39,713 nt of DNA from an uncultured SAR86 cluster bacterium (GTDB taxonomy: Bacteria > Pseudomonadota > Gammaproteobacteria > Magnimaribacterales > D2472). The stretch covers positions 1-39,713 of the forward strand of contig CACBGD010000008.1 in the NCBI GenBank assembly GCA_902538705.1. The letters are read 5' to 3'. Positions 9,278 through 21,487 of the stretch are shown here, piece after piece. Within the stretch, counting starts at the first letter, position 1. Every line of letters begins with the position of its first letter. The notes under the pieces were generated by a model. That model was not told where the DNA came from. It ran no database searches and saw only the letters and a list, made by a program, of their open reading frames with translations. The position numbers and the translations under genes are program-made.

Positions 9278-12200
9278 TTGAAAGAATTACTTAATTTATT
9301 GCAATCAAACCAAGATGATTTTTCATCTATCTCTGCTGGTTTAGCTTCCCCACAGATGGTGAGATCTTGGTCTTTTGGCGAAGTAAAAAAACCTGAAACA
9401 ATCAACTATAGGACTTTTAAACCAGAGAGAGACGGCCTCTTTTGCGCAAAAATCTTTGGACCTATCAAAGACTATGAATGTATCTGTGGTAAATACAAAA
9501 GAATGAAGCATAGAGGGGTTGTATGTGAAAAATGTGGAGTTGAAGTTACTCTTGCCAAAGTAAGAAGGGAGAGAATGGGACATATTGAGCTAGCTGCTCC
9601 TGTTGCGCATATTTGGTTCTTAAAATCACTACCCTCAAGAATTGGTCTACTATTAGATGTAACGCTTAGAGAAATTGAAAGAGTTCTATATTTTGAAAGT
9701 TTTATTGTAACCGATCCAGGAATGACTGATTTAGAAACTGGAGATATCCTTACTGAAGAAGAATACATTGAAGCTTATGATCAATATGGTGATGAATTTA
9801 AAGCAGGAATGGGAGCTGAAGCTGTCAAACTCCTTTTGGAAGAGCTTGATATTGAGGAAGAGGTTCGAATTCTTAGAGAAGAAATCCCTCAAACAAATTC
9901 AGAAACAAAGCTAAAGAAAATTTCTAAAAGACTAAAGTTACTCGAAGCCTTCAAGGCTTCTGGCAACAAGCCAGAGTGGATGATAATGGACGTTCTTCCT
10001 GTATTACCTCCAGATTTAAGACCACTTGTGCCTCTTGAGGGTGGAAGGTTTGCAACTTCTGATTTAAATGATCTATATAGAAGAGTAATAAATAGAAACA
10101 ATAGATTAAAAAGACTATTGGAGCTTAATGCACCTGACATTATTGTAAGAAATGAAAAAAGGATGCTTCAAGAATCAGTTGATGCTCTTCTTGATAACGG
10201 AAGAAGAGGAAGAGTTATAACTGGCACCAACAAAAGACCTCTTAAGTCCCTTGCTGACATGATAAAGGGTAAAGGTGGAAGGTTTAGACAGAATCTTCTC
10301 GGTAAACGTGTCGATTACTCTGGGAGATCAGTAATTGTATCTGGGCCAAATTTAAAACTCCATCAATGTGGCTTGCCAAAAAAAATGGCATTAGAGTTAT
10401 TTAAGCCATTTGTTTACGGCAGGTTGGAACACAAAGAACTTGCAACAACAATTAAAGCTGCTAAAAGGCTTGTTGAAAGAGAGACACCAGAGGTTTGGGA
10501 AGCTCTCGAAGAAGTTATCAAAGAGCATCCAGTTCTTTTAAACAGAGCTCCAACATTGCACCGTCTGGGTATTCAGGCATTTGAACCTTTACTAATAGAG
10601 GGCAAGGCTATACAACTCCACCCATTGGTATGTGTTGCCTATAATGCTGACTTTGATGGTGACCAAATGGCTGTCCATGTTCCATTAACAGTTGAAGCTC
10701 AACTTGAAGCTAGAGCATTAATGATGTCGACCAATAACATTCTTTCTCCTGCGGATGGAGCTCCAATTATTAATCCTACTCAGGATGTAGTTCTTGGTCT
10801 CTATTACATGACAAGAGAAAAGATAAATTCCCATGGAGAGGGGAGAGTATTTTCAAATCCTGACGAAGTTCAAAGAGCTTTTGAGTCTGAGCAAATAGAT
10901 CTTCATGCAAAGATAAAAGTTAGAATAGAAAATGCTGAGAAAGGAGTTTTTATAGAAGATACTACCGTTGGAAGAACCTTGATATGGAGAATCACTCCAA
11001 TTGAAGTCGGATTTGACAATGTAAACAAGACATTAGATAAAAAAGCAGTTTCGTCTTTAATTGATCTCTCATATAGAAAGGCTGGCTTGAAGAAGACTGT
11101 TATTTTTGCAGATCAGTTAATGTATTTGGGTTTTGACTTCTCAACTAGATCAGGCTCATCGATTGGTGTTGATGATTTTGTTATTCCTGAAGAAAAATAT
11201 CAAATTGTAGACAAGGCAGAGGACGAGGTTAAAGAAATAGAAAATCAATTCTCATCTGGACTAGTTACAAGAGGCGAAAGATATAACAAAGTCGTTGATA
11301 TATGGTCTAGAGCTAATGAAAGAGTTGCTAAGGCTATGATGGCAAAAATAAGTAAAGACAACGTTGAGGACTCAGATGGTAATGAAGTTGAACAAGCTTC
11401 TTTTAATTCAGTATATATATATGCTGATTCAGGAGCTAGAGGATCGCCGGCTCAAATTAGACAGCTATCAGGTATGAGAGGACTGATGTCAAAGCCAGAT
11501 GGCTCAATTATTGAAACTCCTATCACTGCAAACTTTAGAGAAGGTCTTTCTGTTCTCCAATACTTTATTTCCACCCACGGAGCTAGAAAGGGTTTAGCAG
11601 ATACAGCATTAAAAACTGCTAACTCTGGCTATTTAACAAGAAGATTATGTGATGTTTCAATGGATTCAGTTATTACAGAAGATGATTGTGGTACCAATGA
11701 TTCAATAGAAATGAAAGCAATTATTGATGGTGGTGAAATCATACAAGATCTCACTGATAGAATTCTTGGTAGAGTAATTGCTGAACCTATCCTTGATAAT
11801 GATGGGAATGAACTTTTCCCCAAAAATACACTCATAGATGAGGATGCATTGCTGAAGATTGAACCTTTAAATCTTTCAACTCTGAAAGTCAGATCGCCAA
11901 TGACATGTGAATCAAGTTTTGGAGTATGCGCTAAATGTTATGGAAGAGACTTAGCAAGAGGGCATCTTGTCCACAGAGGTGAAGCTGTTGGTGTTGTAGC
12001 AGCACAATCAATTGGTGAGCCAGGCACCCAGCTGACTATGAGAACTTTTCATATTGGAGGAGCTGCTTCAAGTTCATCCGAAGATGACTCAATAATTAGC
12101 AGAAATGATGGCTCTGTAATTTTTTCAGACGACATCAAAAGCGTGAAGAATAAGGATAAGCTAGAAGTTGTAATTTCAAGAAATTCAACTTTATCTATTT

Positions 12201-13510
12201 CTGATAACCAAGGAAAAATTGTTGAGCAGTATAAGATACCTTATGGTTCTACTTTATTAGTTTCAAATAATGCCAAAGTTGAACTTGGACAAAAAATTGC
12301 TACATGGGATCCGTATACCCGTCCAATAATTTCAGAAGCTTCCGGTAAGGTTAAATTTGCTGACATAGAAGAGGGTGTATCAGTTCGAGCTTCAACTGAT
12401 GAATTAACTGGATTAAGCAGTATTGAAGTCATTGATGGCTCTGAAAGGCCTTCAGCTGGTAAAGATTTAGTGCCATCAGTTAGCCTTACAGATGGCAGAG
12501 GAAAACAATTATCGCATCCTGAAAACAATCAACCTTTCACATATGCTCTTCCAGCTTCAGCATTATTAAACCTTGAAGATGGTCAAAAAATAACTGCTGG
12601 TGAAGTTATTGCAAGGATTCCACTTGAAGGATCGAAGACTAAAGATATTACAGGTGGATTGCCCAGAGTTGCTGACCTATTTGAAGCTAGAACACCCAAA
12701 GATGCGGCTGTTCTTGCAGAAGAATCAGGAATGGTTTCTTTTGGTAAAGAAACCAAAGGTAAGGTCAGACTCGTTATTACACCTGATGGTGCCTCCAAAA
12801 AATCTCAAAATGTAGAGATGCTTATACCTAAACACAGAACGCTTTCAGTATTTGAAGGTGAGAGAGTAGAAAAAGGTGACATCGTTAGTGATGGACCCTA
12901 CAGTCCTCATGATATTCTCAGACTTAAAGGTATACCAACCTTAACAAACTTCATTGTAAATGAGATTCAACAGGTCTACAGACTTCAAGGAGTTTCTATC
13001 AATGATAAGCACATCGAAACTATCCTGAGACAAATGCTTAGAAAAGCTCTTATAGTTGATGGTGGAGATACAAAATTTATACAAGGCGACCAGGTTGAAT
13101 TTGCAGATTTAGTTGAAGCAAACAAAATTGCAGAATCTAATGATCAGGAGCCAGCAAAATATGAGAGAGTTTTACTAGGAATTACAAAAGCTTCTCTTGC
13201 AACAAATTCATTTATTTCTGCAGCATCCTTCCAGGAGACTACAAGAGTTCTTACAGAAGCAGCTGTTACTGGAAAAAAAGATGGATTGAGAGGCTTGAAG
13301 GAAAATGTAGTTGTTGGAAGACTCATTCCTGCTGGAACAGGTATGGATTTCCATGACAAGTTAAAAACTAAATTACCTGATTCAGATGAATATACTCTCT
13401 CTTCAGATGATCTTGAAGCAGCTCTTAGACAAGAGATTCAAGATACAAATACCGAGGTTGAAGATCAATCTGAGCCAGAATCTGAAAAACCAGTTGACGA
13501 TAACGAATGA
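9278..13510 (+). CDS. rpoC: DNA-directed RNA polymerase subunit beta'
   Basis: This 1410-residue subunit (E. coli 1407) carries the active-site Mg-binding motif NADFDGDQ with Asp458, Asp460 and Asp462. The N-terminal zinc site (CICGKYKR...CEKCG) and the second zinc site (DDCGT, then [11 protein letters not shown]) are intact. The trigger loop [18 protein letters not shown] is followed by an SI3-type insertion of roughly 190 residues, as in other Proteobacteria, before [18 protein letters not shown]. The start is TTG at 9278, giving the family N-terminus MKELLNLL, with TAGGAG 7 bases upstream. Only 33 bases separate it from rpsL and no terminator is visible, so transcription probably continues. 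Confidence 0.99.
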   Translation: MKELLNLLQSNQDDFSSISAGLASPQMVRSWSFGEVKKPETINYRTFKPERDGLFCAKIFGPIKDYECICGKYKRMKHRGVVCEKCGVEVTLAKVRRERMGHIELAAPVAHIWFLKSLPSRIGLLLDVTLREIERVLYFESFIVTDPGMTDLETGDILTEEEYIEAYDQYGDEFKAGMGAEAVKLLLEELDIEEEVRILREEIPQTNSETKLKKISKRLKLLEAFKASGNKPEWMIMDVLPVLPPDLRPLVPLEGGRFATSDLNDLYRRVINRNNRLKRLLELNAPDIIVRNEKRMLQESVDALLDNGRRGRVITGTNKRPLKSLADMIKGKGGRFRQNLLGKRVDYSGRSVIVSGPNLKLHQCGLPKKMALELFKPFVYGRLEHKELATTIKAAKRLVERETPEVWEALEEVIKEHPVLLNRAPTLHRLGIQAFEPLLIEGKAIQLHPLVCVAYNADFDGDQMAVHVPLTVEAQLEARALMMSTNNILSPADGAPIINPTQDVVLGLYYMTREKINSHGEGRVFSNPDEVQRAFESEQIDLHAKIKVRIENAEKGVFIEDTTVGRTLIWRITPIEVGFDNVNKTLDKKAVSSLIDLSYRKAGLKKTVIFADQLMYLGFDFSTRSGSSIGVDDFVIPEEKYQIVDKAEDEVKEIENQFSSGLVTRGERYNKVVDIWSRANERVAKAMMAKISKDNVEDSDGNEVEQASFNSVYIYADSGARGSPAQIRQLSGMRGLMSKPDGSIIETPITANFREGLSVLQYFISTHGARKGLADTALKTANSGYLTRRLCDVSMDSVITEDDCGTNDSIEMKAIIDGGEIIQDLTDRILGRVIAEPILDNDGNELFPKNTLIDEDALLKIEPLNLSTLKVRSPMTCESSFGVCAKCYGRDLARGHLVHRGEAVGVVAAQSIGEPGTQLTMRTFHIGGAASSSSEDDSIISRNDGSVIFSDDIKSVKNKDKLEVVISRNSTLSISDNQGKIVEQYKIPYGSTLLVSNNAKVELGQKIATWDPYTRPIISEASGKVKFADIEEGVSVRASTDELTGLSSIEVIDGSERPSAGKDLVPSVSLTDGRGKQLSHPENNQPFTYALPASALLNLEDGQKITAGEVIARIPLEGSKTKDITGGLPRVADLFEARTPKDAAVLAEESGMVSFGKETKGKVRLVITPDGASKKSQNVEMLIPKHRTLSVFEGERVEKGDIVSDGPYSPHDILRLKGIPTLTNFIVNEIQQVYRLQGVSINDKHIETILRQMLRKALIVDGGDTKFIQGDQVEFADLVEANKIAESNDQEPAKYERVLLGITKASLATNSFISAASFQETTRVLTEAAVTGKKDGLRGLKENVVVGRLIPAGTGMDFHDKLKTKLPDSDEYTLSSDDLEAALRQEIQDTNTEVEDQSEPESEKPVDDNE

Positions 13511-13543
13511 GCTATATAGAATCACGGCTTTTAGATAATTAAT

Positions 13544-14388
<845 letters not shown>

Positions 14389-14392
14389 ATAA

Positions 14393-16486
14393 ATGGCTAG
14401 AGAAACTGAACTAAGTAAATATAGAAATATTGGTATTTGTGCTCACGTTGATGCAGGTAAGACAACAACAACAGAAAGAGTGCTTTTCTATACAGGCCTG
14501 TCTCATAAAATTGGTGAGGTTCATGATGGCGCGGCTACCATGGATTGGATGGAACAAGAGCAAGAAAGAGGAATAACAATTACTTCAGCTGCAACTACTT
14601 GTTTCTGGAGTGGAATGGAGCAACAGTTTCCAAAGCATAGAATAAATATCATCGATACTCCGGGTCACGTTGATTTTACAATTGAAGTTGAAAGATCCTT
14701 AAGAGTCCTAGATGGCGCAGTTGTTGTATTTTGTGGTACATCTGGTGTTGAACCTCAATCAGAAACTGTTTGGCGTCAATGTAACAGATATGAAGTGCCA
14801 AGAATTGTTTTTGTCAACAAAATGGATAGAGCTGGCGCTGACTTTGAAAGAGTTGTCGATCAAGTAAGAGAAAGACTTGGATCAACAGTGGTCCCCATAC
14901 AATTGAACATAGGTGCTGAGGATGATTTTAAAGGCGTTGTAGATTTAATTAGGATGAAGGCAATTTACTGGAATGAAGATGATCAAGGTCTTACTTTTGA
15001 TCTTGAAGAAATCCCAGAGGATCTAAAAGTAAGATCTGACGAGCTCAGAGAGCAGATGTTAGAGACAGCGGCTGAGGCAAATGAAGAATTGATGGAAGCT
15101 TATCTTGAAAGTGGAGAGCTCACAGAAGATCAAATAAGAGAAGGACTAAGACTAAGAACTCTCAACAATGAAATAGTTCTTGCTATGTGCGGCTCTGCAT
15201 TTAAAAATAAAGGTGTTCAAGCAGTGCTTGACGCAGTGATTGAATTCTTGCCGGCTCCAAATGAAGTTGCAGCAATTCAAGGTGTCCTCCCCGGCGAGGA
15301 AGAAAAAACTGACTCTAGGTCTTCTTCAGATGAAGAGCCATTCTCAGCTCTTGCTTTTAAAATAGCTACAGATCCATTTGTAGGAACATTAACATTTATC
15401 AGGGTTTACTCTGGTGTCCTATCTGTTGGTGATGGGGTAGTTAATTCAACACGAAGTAAAAAAGAGCGTGTTGGAAGAATGGTGCAAATGCATTCTAATA
15501 GTAGAAATGAAATCAAAGAGATTCGAGCTGGAGATATCGCTGCCTGTATTGGTCTTAAAGATATTACAACTGGTGATACCTTATGCGATACAAAAGACCA
15601 GATAATTCTTGAAAAAATGGACTTTCCAGAGCCAGTTATTTCCGTAGCTGTGGAACCAAAATCTAAGCCTGATCAAGAGAAAATGTCATTAGCTCTTCAA
15701 AAACTTGCTAAAGAGGATCCTTCTTTTAGAGTCCATACAGACGAAGAATCGGGTCAAACAATTATTTCTGGAATGGGTGAACTCCATTTAGATGTTCTAG
15801 TCGATAGAATGAAAAGAGAGTTTTCCGTTGAAGCCAACATTGGTAAACCGCAAGTTGCCTACAGAGAAACTATTAAGGAAACAATAGATATAGAGGGTAA
15901 ATTTGTTCGTCAGAGTGGGGGTAAAGGACAATATGGGCATGTTTGGCTTAAGTTAGAGCCACTGGGTCTTGATGATGATTACGAATTTGTCGATGAAATA
16001 GTTGGCGGAGTTGTACCAAAAGAGTATATTCCTGCTGTCGATAAGGGAATTCAAGAACAAATGCAAAATGGTGTAGTTGCCGGTTATCCCTTACTAGCTT
16101 TAAAAGCAACCTTATATGATGGCTCATATCACGATGTCGACTCAAGCGAAATGGCTTTTAAAATCGCCGGTTCTATGGCATTAAAAGAAGGTGCACTAAA
16201 GGCAAAACCAGTTATCCTTGAACCAATAATGAAAGTTGAAGTTGTAACTCCTGAAGAGCATATGGGAGATGTAGTTGGGGATTTAAATAGAAGAAGAGGA
16301 ATAATTTTAGGCATGGATGAGATCCCTTCTGGTAAAACTGTTCAATCAGAGGTTCCCTTATCAGAGATGTTTGGTTATGCAACAGATCTAAGGTCTCAAA
16401 CTCAAGGAAGAGCCAGTTTTTCAATGGAATTTCTTAAATATGCAGATGTTCCATCAAGCATCGCAGAAGAGTTAAAAACAGCTTAA
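14393..16486 (+). CDS. fusA: Elongation factor G
   Basis: This 697-residue translocase GTPase (E. coli 704) moves tRNAs and mRNA and, with RRF, splits post-termination ribosomes. GTP-binding motifs are AHVDAGKT at 17-24, DTPGH at 88-92 and NKMD at 142-145. Domain IV contains [11 protein letters not shown], and the C-terminal domain V includes [22 protein letters not shown] and GRASFSMEF. The gene starts four bases after rpsG and ends the tRNA-Trp-to-fusA stretch. A 117-base promoter-bearing spacer follows instead of a tufA copy. Confidence 0.98.
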   Translation: MARETELSKYRNIGICAHVDAGKTTTTERVLFYTGLSHKIGEVHDGAATMDWMEQEQERGITITSAATTCFWSGMEQQFPKHRINIIDTPGHVDFTIEVERSLRVLDGAVVVFCGTSGVEPQSETVWRQCNRYEVPRIVFVNKMDRAGADFERVVDQVRERLGSTVVPIQLNIGAEDDFKGVVDLIRMKAIYWNEDDQGLTFDLEEIPEDLKVRSDELREQMLETAAEANEELMEAYLESGELTEDQIREGLRLRTLNNEIVLAMCGSAFKNKGVQAVLDAVIEFLPAPNEVAAIQGVLPGEEEKTDSRSSSDEEPFSALAFKIATDPFVGTLTFIRVYSGVLSVGDGVVNSTRSKKERVGRMVQMHSNSRNEIKEIRAGDIAACIGLKDITTGDTLCDTKDQIILEKMDFPEPVISVAVEPKSKPDQEKMSLALQKLAKEDPSFRVHTDEESGQTIISGMGELHLDVLVDRMKREFSVEANIGKPQVAYRETIKETIDIEGKFVRQSGGKGQYGHVWLKLEPLGLDDDYEFVDEIVGGVVPKEYIPAVDKGIQEQMQNGVVAGYPLLALKATLYDGSYHDVDSSEMAFKIAGSMALKEGALKAKPVILEPIMKVEVVTPEEHMGDVVGDLNRRRGIILGMDEIPSGKTVQSEVPLSEMFGYATDLRSQTQGRASFSMEFLKYADVPSSIAEELKTA

Positions 16487-16517
16487 TTTTTTTATTTAAA
16501 TAAATATCGCTTTTTTG

Positions 16518-16547
16518 TTGACATATTGGGCTCTAGAGACCTAAAAT
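16518..16547 (+). promoter_or_regulatory. Promoter of the S10-spc-alpha block
   Basis: TTGACA (16518-16523, perfect -35) and TAAAAT (16542-16547) have an 18-base spacer. An A/T tract (16485-16516) sits where an UP element would lie. The discriminator AATACGCCAC (16545-16554) is identical to that of the tRNA-Thr/tuf promoter. Transcription would start near 16554, leaving a leader of about 50 bases, much shorter than the E. coli S10 leader that mediates L4 control. Confidence 0.85.
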
Positions 16548-16603
16548 ACGCCACATTTTGCGTTTTGCAGTATGTTTTTAACAGAGGAATTTTAGTTTAA
16601 AAA

Positions 16604-16915
16604 ATGGAAAATCAGGCTATAAGAATAAGACTAAAAGCTTTTGACTATAGGCTTATTGATGCCTCTACAAGACAAATTGTTGAAACCGCAAAAAAGACAG
16701 GCGCAGTGGTAAAAGGTCCGATTCCACTGCCTGTTAAAAAAGAGAGGACCACTATATTGATTTCGCCGCATAAAGATAAAGATGCTAGAGACCAATATGA
16801 AATAAGAACTTATAAAAGGCTCTTAGATATTATTAAGCCAACAGATAAAACTGTTGATGCATTAATGAAACTAGATTTATCTGCGGGTGTTGATGTGCAG
16901 ATAAGTATTAGTTAA
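16604..16915 (+). CDS. rpsJ: 30S ribosomal protein S10 (NusE)
   Basis: This 103-residue protein (E. coli 103) is part of the 30S head. With NusB it forms an antitermination heterodimer, and it also contacts NusG. The family motif [17 protein letters not shown] follows the start. The ATG at 16604 gives the expected N-terminus, although the best Shine-Dalgarno (AGAGGA, 16582-16587) is 16 bases away, longer than optimal. It leads the S10 block behind the consensus-like promoter, and rplC follows after 56 bases. Confidence 0.98.
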   Translation: MENQAIRIRLKAFDYRLIDASTRQIVETAKKTGAVVKGPIPLPVKKERTTILISPHKDKDARDQYEIRTYKRLLDIIKPTDKTVDALMKLDLSAGVDVQISIS

Positions 16916-16917
16916 GA

Positions 16918-16960
16918 GTAAACGCGTAAGCGGCCATAGAGGGTTTTAAGCCCCGTAATA
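16918..16960 (+). other. GC-richer, possibly structured spacer between rpsJ and rplC
   Basis: This is the longest gap inside the S10-spc-alpha block and is richer in G+C than its surroundings. It can form CGC-GTAA-GCG (16923-16932, a GNRA-type loop) and a short GGGTT/AAGCC-type hairpin (16941-16953). Most neighbouring genes are spaced by 0-5 bases, so retention of structure is notable. No known motif was recognised. Confidence 0.4.
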
Positions 16961-16971
16961 AGGAGAGTAAA

Positions 16972-17598
16972 TTGAGTTTAGGCTTAATTGGAAAAAAATC
17001 AGGAATGTCTAGGGTCTTCCAAGAAGATGGAGATTCAATTCCAGTATCTATTGTTTCTGTATTTGGTAACTATGTTGCAGGTATCAAAACAAAAGAATCT
17101 GACGGTTACGACGCTGTTCTTGTCTCAAAAACAGAAAACAAAAAAAATCGCTCTAAATCACAAAAAGAATTTTTCGCTAAAGTAAATGTTACTCCTGGGA
17201 TACTCAGTGAATTTAAGCTAAGTGAGAATTTTGATCGAAACATTGGTGATCATCTTACAGCAGATTTATTTGAGGTGGGACAGCATGTTGACGTAACTGG
17301 AACATCAAAAGGTAAAGGATATGCTGGAGTGATAAAAAGGCATAACTTTAAGATGCAAGATGCTACTCATGGTAATTCACTATCCCATAGAGCACATGGA
17401 TCTATAGGACAGTGCCAGACTCCTGGAAGAGTATGGAAAGGTAAAAAGATGTCTGGTCAAATGGGAAATGAAAGAAAAACTATTCAAAATCTAGAAATAG
17501 TCAATATTGATGTTGAAAATAATCTTCTATTTATTAAGGGAGCTATACCAGGATTTAATGGCTCTAAAGTAACAATCAAACCATCTATTAAGAAATGA
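16972..17598 (+). CDS. rplC: 50S ribosomal protein L3
   Basis: This 208-residue early-assembly protein (E. coli 209) reaches toward the peptidyl transferase centre with an extended loop. QDATHGNSLSHRAHGSIGQ contains the glutamine methylated by PrmB in E. coli, and KGKKMSGQMGNERKT follows. The start is TTG at 16972, behind AGGAG six bases upstream; it yields MSLGLIGKKSGMSRVF, matching the family, and no ATG serves as well. Its stop overlaps the rplD start in ATGA. Confidence 0.97.
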   Translation: MSLGLIGKKSGMSRVFQEDGDSIPVSIVSVFGNYVAGIKTKESDGYDAVLVSKTENKKNRSKSQKEFFAKVNVTPGILSEFKLSENFDRNIGDHLTADLFEVGQHVDVTGTSKGKGYAGVIKRHNFKMQDATHGNSLSHRAHGSIGQCQTPGRVWKGKKMSGQMGNERKTIQNLEIVNIDVENNLLFIKGAIPGFNGSKVTIKPSIKK

Positions 17599-18206
17599 AA
17601 TTAAGCGTATTGTCCACATCAAAAAGTAAGAAAGAAGATATTATTCTTTCCGACGCTTTTGTCAGAGACTACAACGAATCTCTAGTACATCAGGCCGTTG
17701 TTACCTATCTTGCTGGTATGAGACAAGGCTCTCATAAGCAGAAGAATAGATCTGAAGTAAGAGGCGGTGGAAAGAAGCCATATAGACAAAAAGGAACTGG
17801 TAGAGCAAGAGCTGGTACCATTAGAAGCCCTATTTGGAGAGGTGGAGGAGTTACATTTGCTTCCAGACCAAGAGATTATTCAAAAAAAATAAATAAGAAA
17901 ATGTATAAAGCTGCATTGAGATCAATTTTCTCTGAGCTTCTTAGACAAGAAAAGCTTATTGCAATAGAGCATCCAAAAATAAAGAACCCAAAAACCAAGG
18001 AGATGGTAAGTTTCTTATCAAAGCTTTCGTTAGAGAATGTACTAATTATTACTGATGAAATTGATAAGAATTTACATTTAGCATCTAGAAATATTCCTCA
18101 TGTAAACGTCGTAACAACCGCTGAAATTAATCCAGTTATGTTGCTCAAACCTCACAAGGTTGCAATTACACCTGAAGCTTTCAAGAAAATTGAGGAGCTT
18201 ATCTGA
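17595..18206 (+). CDS. rplD: 50S ribosomal protein L4
   Basis: This 203-residue protein (E. coli 201) lines the exit tunnel with an extended loop, seen here as RGGGKKPYRQKGTGRARAG. In Enterobacteria L4 also represses the S10 operon by attenuation in its leader; the short leader here leaves little room for that structure. The ATG overlaps the rplC stop (ATGA), so translation is probably coupled. Its stop shares one base with the rplW start. Confidence 0.97.
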   Translation: MKLSVLSTSKSKKEDIILSDAFVRDYNESLVHQAVVTYLAGMRQGSHKQKNRSEVRGGGKKPYRQKGTGRARAGTIRSPIWRGGGVTFASRPRDYSKKINKKMYKAALRSIFSELLRQEKLIAIEHPKIKNPKTKEMVSFLSKLSLENVLIITDEIDKNLHLASRNIPHVNVVTTAEINPVMLLKPHKVAITPEAFKKIEELI

Positions 18207-18499
18207 TGGATTTGAAATTATATAAAGTCCTCAAAGCCCCTCATATAACTGAACAATCTTCTCAGCTCAGCCAAGATTTAAAGCAAATTGTCTTTAAGGT
18301 CGACAAAGGAGCTAACAAAAGAGAAATTAAGAAAGCTGTAGAAAATCTTTTCAATGTAACGGTTGTCAAGGTAACAACTTCAGTTGTTAAAGGAAAGACT
18401 AAAAGAAATAGATTTGGAGTTTATAAAAGATCAGATTATAAAAAAGCCTTTGTGTCTTTGAGTCCTGATTCTGATATTCAATTCGAGGGAGTGAGCTAA
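18206..18499 (+). CDS. rplW: 50S ribosomal protein L23
   Basis: This 97-residue protein (E. coli 100) sits at the exit-tunnel mouth and docks trigger factor and SRP. APHITEQ near the N-terminus contains Glu16, equivalent to the trigger-factor contact Glu18 of E. coli. The C-terminal half has the basic hairpin [20 protein letters not shown]. It starts on the last base of the rplD stop (TGATG). Confidence 0.97.
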   Translation: MDLKLYKVLKAPHITEQSSQLSQDLKQIVFKVDKGANKREIKKAVENLFNVTVVKVTTSVVKGKTKRNRFGVYKRSDYKKAFVSLSPDSDIQFEGVS

Positions 18500-18500
18500 G

Positions 18501-19331
18501 ATGCCTGTTCAAAAAGCAAAACCAACTAGTCCAGGCAGAAGATTTGTTGTCTCTATAAAGAAAAATAATTTGCATAGAGGTAAGCCTTTCAAAGCCCTGA
18601 TTGAGCCAAAGTCTAAGAAAGGTGGAAGAAATAACAATGGAAGAATAACCGTAAGACATCAGGGTGGAGGTCATAAGCGTCATTACAGAGTAATCGACTT
18701 TAAGAGGAATAAGCTTGACATACCAGCTATTGTCGAAAGAATTGAATATGATCCAAATAGGTCAGCAAATATTGCTCTTCTTAAATATGCTGACGGAGAG
18801 AGAAGGTATATTTTATGTCCCAGTAAAATGGAAATAGGCACAGAAATTATTTCTTCTGATAAAGCCGATATTAAGGACGGTAACTCGCTAAAATTAAAGG
18901 ATATTCCTCTTGGCACAAATATCCATTGTGTAGAAATGAAACCTGGCAAAGGTGGGCAGATAGCAAGAAGTGCTGGGACTTCTGCAAGACTTGTAGCAAA
19001 AGAAGGAATCTATTCAACTTTAAGATTGCAATCAGGAGAGATGAGGAAAGTTCTTTCTGATTGCAGAGCTACTCTTGGAACAGTATCAAATCAAGAGAAT
19101 AATCTTAAGTCTATTGGAAAAGCTGGAGCAAACAGATGGAGAGGAAAGAGACCAACTGTAAGAGGTGTAGCTATGAATCCTATTGACCACCCACATGGTG
19201 GAGGTGAGGGAAGAACATCAGGCGGAAGACATCCTTCTACTCCATGGGGTGTTCCGACCAAGGGATACAAAACTAGAAAGAATACGAGATCTGATAACTT
19301 AATTGTCAGAAGAAGGGGTAAGAGGAACTAA
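18501..19331 (+). CDS. rplB: 50S ribosomal protein L2
   Basis: This 276-residue protein (E. coli 273) is required for subunit association and peptidyl transferase assembly. The C-terminal signature [13 protein letters not shown] includes His230, matching the conserved functional histidine, and is followed by [14 protein letters not shown]. The N-terminal RNA-binding domain has [16 protein letters not shown]. It lies one base after rplW and two before rpsS. Confidence 0.98.
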   Translation: MPVQKAKPTSPGRRFVVSIKKNNLHRGKPFKALIEPKSKKGGRNNNGRITVRHQGGGHKRHYRVIDFKRNKLDIPAIVERIEYDPNRSANIALLKYADGERRYILCPSKMEIGTEIISSDKADIKDGNSLKLKDIPLGTNIHCVEMKPGKGGQIARSAGTSARLVAKEGIYSTLRLQSGEMRKVLSDCRATLGTVSNQENNLKSIGKAGANRWRGKRPTVRGVAMNPIDHPHGGGEGRTSGGRHPSTPWGVPTKGYKTRKNTRSDNLIVRRRGKRN

Positions 19332-19333
19332 TA

Positions 19334-19606
19334 ATGCCAAGATCACTTAAAAAGGGACCATTTATAGATTTATCTTTGCAGAAAAAGGTAGATGCTGCGA
19401 TAGCTAATAATGACAAGAAGCCCATAAAGACTTGGTCAAGAAGATCTATGATCTCCCCTACAATGGTTGGTCTTACGATCGCTGTTCATAATGGAAGACA
19501 GCATGTTCCCGTTTTCATAAATGAAGACATGGTTGGTCATAAACTCGGTGAATTTGCATTAACTAGAACTTTTAAAATGCATTCAGGAGATAGAAAGGCA
19601 AAATAA
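19334..19606 (+). CDS. rpsS: 30S ribosomal protein S19
   Basis: This 90-residue 30S-head protein (E. coli 92) contacts S13 and 16S rRNA near the A site. [14 protein letters not shown] at the start and [14 protein letters not shown] near the end are family signatures. Its last stop base is the first base of rplV. Confidence 0.98.
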   Translation: MPRSLKKGPFIDLSLQKKVDAAIANNDKKPIKTWSRRSMISPTMVGLTIAVHNGRQHVPVFINEDMVGHKLGEFALTRTFKMHSGDRKAK

Positions 19607-19944
19607 TGGAAACTAGAGCATATTTAAAAGGAACCAGATTATCGCCACAAAAGGCTGGTCTTGTTGCGGATGTGATAAGAGGTAAAACCATTCAAGAAGC
19701 AATGGACTTCCTTTCATTCAGCAAAAAGAAAGGCTCAGAAGTTATGAAAAAATTACTAGAGTCTGCAATTGCGAACGCAGAGCATAATGAAAATGCAGAC
19801 ATCGACAAACTTTTTGTTAAGTCAGTAATTGTCAATCAAGGATTGAGATTGAAAAGAATGAAACCAAGGGCAAGGGGAAGAGCAGACAGAATTATAAAGC
19901 CAACTTGTCATATAGAAATTATTTTAGCAGACGGAGAAACTTAA
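19606..19944 (+). CDS. rplV: 50S ribosomal protein L22
   Basis: This 112-residue protein (E. coli 110) projects a beta-hairpin into the exit tunnel next to the macrolide site. The hairpin region [16 protein letters not shown] is present without the deletions associated with erythromycin resistance. Both ends overlap neighbours by one base (TAATG), implying tight translational coupling. Confidence 0.97.
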   Translation: METRAYLKGTRLSPQKAGLVADVIRGKTIQEAMDFLSFSKKKGSEVMKKLLESAIANAEHNENADIDKLFVKSVIVNQGLRLKRMKPRARGRADRIIKPTCHIEIILADGET

Positions 19945-20600
19945 TGGGTCAGAAAGTACATCCAACAGGAATGAGACTTGGAATTATCAAGAAGCATAAT
20001 GCTAATTGGTATGCAAAAGGAAAAGAGTATCCAAAGTTTTTAAATGAAGATCTTAAGGTGAGGGAGTTTATTGGAAATAAGCTTAAATTCTCATCAATTA
20101 GCAAAGTTGAACTAGACAGATCTGCTCAAGCTTATGTAGTGAATATTCACTCATCGAGACCGGGAATTATCATCGGTAAAAAGGGCGAGGAAATAGAAAA
20201 CCTAAAAAGACAAATTAAAAAGATTGTTAATCTTCCTACTAAAGTAAATATCAAGGAAGTAAGAAAGCCCGATTTGGATGCAAAAATACTTGCTGAATCA
20301 GTCGCGCAACAACTTGAGAGAAGAGTCCAATTTAGGAGAGCTATGAAAAGAGCTGTCCAAAGTGCATTAAGACAAAGTGCTAAGGGCGTAAGGGTGGAAA
20401 TCTCCGGAAGATTAAATGGTGCCGAAATTGCCAGAACTGAATGGTACAGAGAGGGCAGAGTTCCTCTTCATACTTTAAGAGCTGATGTGGATTACGGAAC
20501 TGCTGAAGCCTTAACAACATATGGGATTATTGGAATAAAAGTCTGGGTCTATAAGGGCGAAATTATTGGAGACCCAATTAAAGAGGGAGTTAGTAGTTAA
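19944..20600 (+). CDS. rpsC: 30S ribosomal protein S3
   Basis: This 218-residue protein (E. coli 233) forms part of the mRNA entry channel and helicase activity of the 30S subunit. It has the N-terminal [12 protein letters not shown], a KH domain with the loop [13 protein letters not shown] and the C-terminal [15 protein letters not shown]. The ATG at 19944 overlaps the rplV stop and gives the family N-terminus. The C-terminal tail is about 15 residues shorter than in E. coli. Confidence 0.97.
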   Translation: MGQKVHPTGMRLGIIKKHNANWYAKGKEYPKFLNEDLKVREFIGNKLKFSSISKVELDRSAQAYVVNIHSSRPGIIIGKKGEEIENLKRQIKKIVNLPTKVNIKEVRKPDLDAKILAESVAQQLERRVQFRRAMKRAVQSALRQSAKGVRVEISGRLNGAEIARTEWYREGRVPLHTLRADVDYGTAEALTTYGIIGIKVWVYKGEIIGDPIKEGVSS

Positions 20601-20605
20601 GAATT

Positions 20606-21016
20606 ATGTTACAGCCAAAACAAACAAAATATAGAAAAATGCATAAAGGCAGGAATAGAGGTCTTGCACAAAATGGTAATACTGTTGCATTTGGAAGATA
20701 TGGACTAGTTGCTCAAACTCGGGGAAGAATTACATCTCGTCAAATTGAGTCTGCAAGAAGAGCCATGACAAGATATGTCAAAAGGGGAGGAAACATTTGG
20801 ATACGAATATTCCCTGATAAACCAATAACAAAGAAACCTCTTGAAACTAGAATGGGTAAGGGTAAAGGGAATGTTGAGTATTGGGTTGCTCTTGTTCAGC
20901 CAGGAAAGGTTTTGTATGAAATGTCTGGCGTTAGTGAGGAAGTTGCAAGGGAAGCATTTAGATTAGCTAGTGCAAAGCTTCCAGTTAAGACTTTGTTTAA
21001 GGAAAAAGAGAATTAA
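20606..21016 (+). CDS. rplP: 50S ribosomal protein L16
   Basis: This 136-residue protein (E. coli 136) organises the A-site tRNA and is a late assembly factor. It begins [19 protein letters not shown] and contains [14 protein letters not shown], whose arginine corresponds to Arg81, hydroxylated by YcfD/RoxA in E. coli. It sits five bases after rpsC and two before rpmC. Confidence 0.98.
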   Translation: MLQPKQTKYRKMHKGRNRGLAQNGNTVAFGRYGLVAQTRGRITSRQIESARRAMTRYVKRGGNIWIRIFPDKPITKKPLETRMGKGKGNVEYWVALVQPGKVLYEMSGVSEEVAREAFRLASAKLPVKTLFKEKEN

Positions 21017-21018
21017 AA

Positions 21019-21237
21019 ATGGCAAATAAAGAATTAGATAAGTTAAGAAGTATGTCAGTTTCTGATCTTAATAAGAGTCTTGAAGCTATATATAAAGAGC
21101 AGTTTGAAGATAACTTAAAGCTTAAGACTGGTCAGCTTAATGAAGTCCATAAAATTAGACTAAACAAAAAACAGGTTGCAAGAATTAAAACGGTTATATC
21201 TGAAAAAAATAATGCAGGTGAGGAAAATGGAAAATAA
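21019..21237 (+). CDS. rpmC: 50S ribosomal protein L29
   Basis: This 72-residue helical-hairpin protein (E. coli 63) lies beside L23 at the exit tunnel. [21 protein letters not shown] and [16 protein letters not shown] match the family. The C-terminal tail is longer than in E. coli by about nine residues, and its last 11 bases overlap rpsQ. Confidence 0.95.
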   Translation: MANKELDKLRSMSVSDLNKSLEAIYKEQFEDNLKLKTGQLNEVHKIRLNKKQVARIKTVISEKNNAGEENGK

Positions 21238-21487
21238 GAATCCAAGAATATTATCAGGAGTTGTTGTAAGCAATAAAGCTGATAAAACTATCACCGTTAA
21301 AGTGGAAAGAAAAGTTAAACATCCCTTATATGGAAAGATAATGAGGAGATCAACTAAAGTACACGCTCATGACGAAAACAATGTTGCAAATATCGGTGAT
21401 TTCGTATCAGTGAAAGAGTGCAAGCCTTTTTCAAAAACAAAGACTTGGATGTTAGAGGAATCAGATTCAAGCGGAGGCGATTCCTAA
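21227..21487 (+). CDS. rpsQ: 30S ribosomal protein S17
   Basis: This 86-residue OB-fold protein (E. coli 84) is a primary binder of the 16S 5' domain. Signatures are [20 protein letters not shown] and [13 protein letters not shown]. The ATG at 21227 lies inside the end of rpmC (11-base overlap), with GTGAGG just upstream. Upstream in-frame ATGs would add an unrelated extension. Confidence 0.96.
   Translation: MENKNPRILSGVVVSNKADKTITVKVERKVKHPLYGKIMRRSTKVHAHDENNVANIGDFVSVKECKPFSKTKTWMLEESDSSGGDS

Noticed and set aside
16485-16516. AT palindrome TTTATTTAAATAAA and T runs after fusA as an intrinsic terminator
   Set aside because: The stem has no GC pairs and is directly upstream of a perfect -35; an UP-element role is more plausible.
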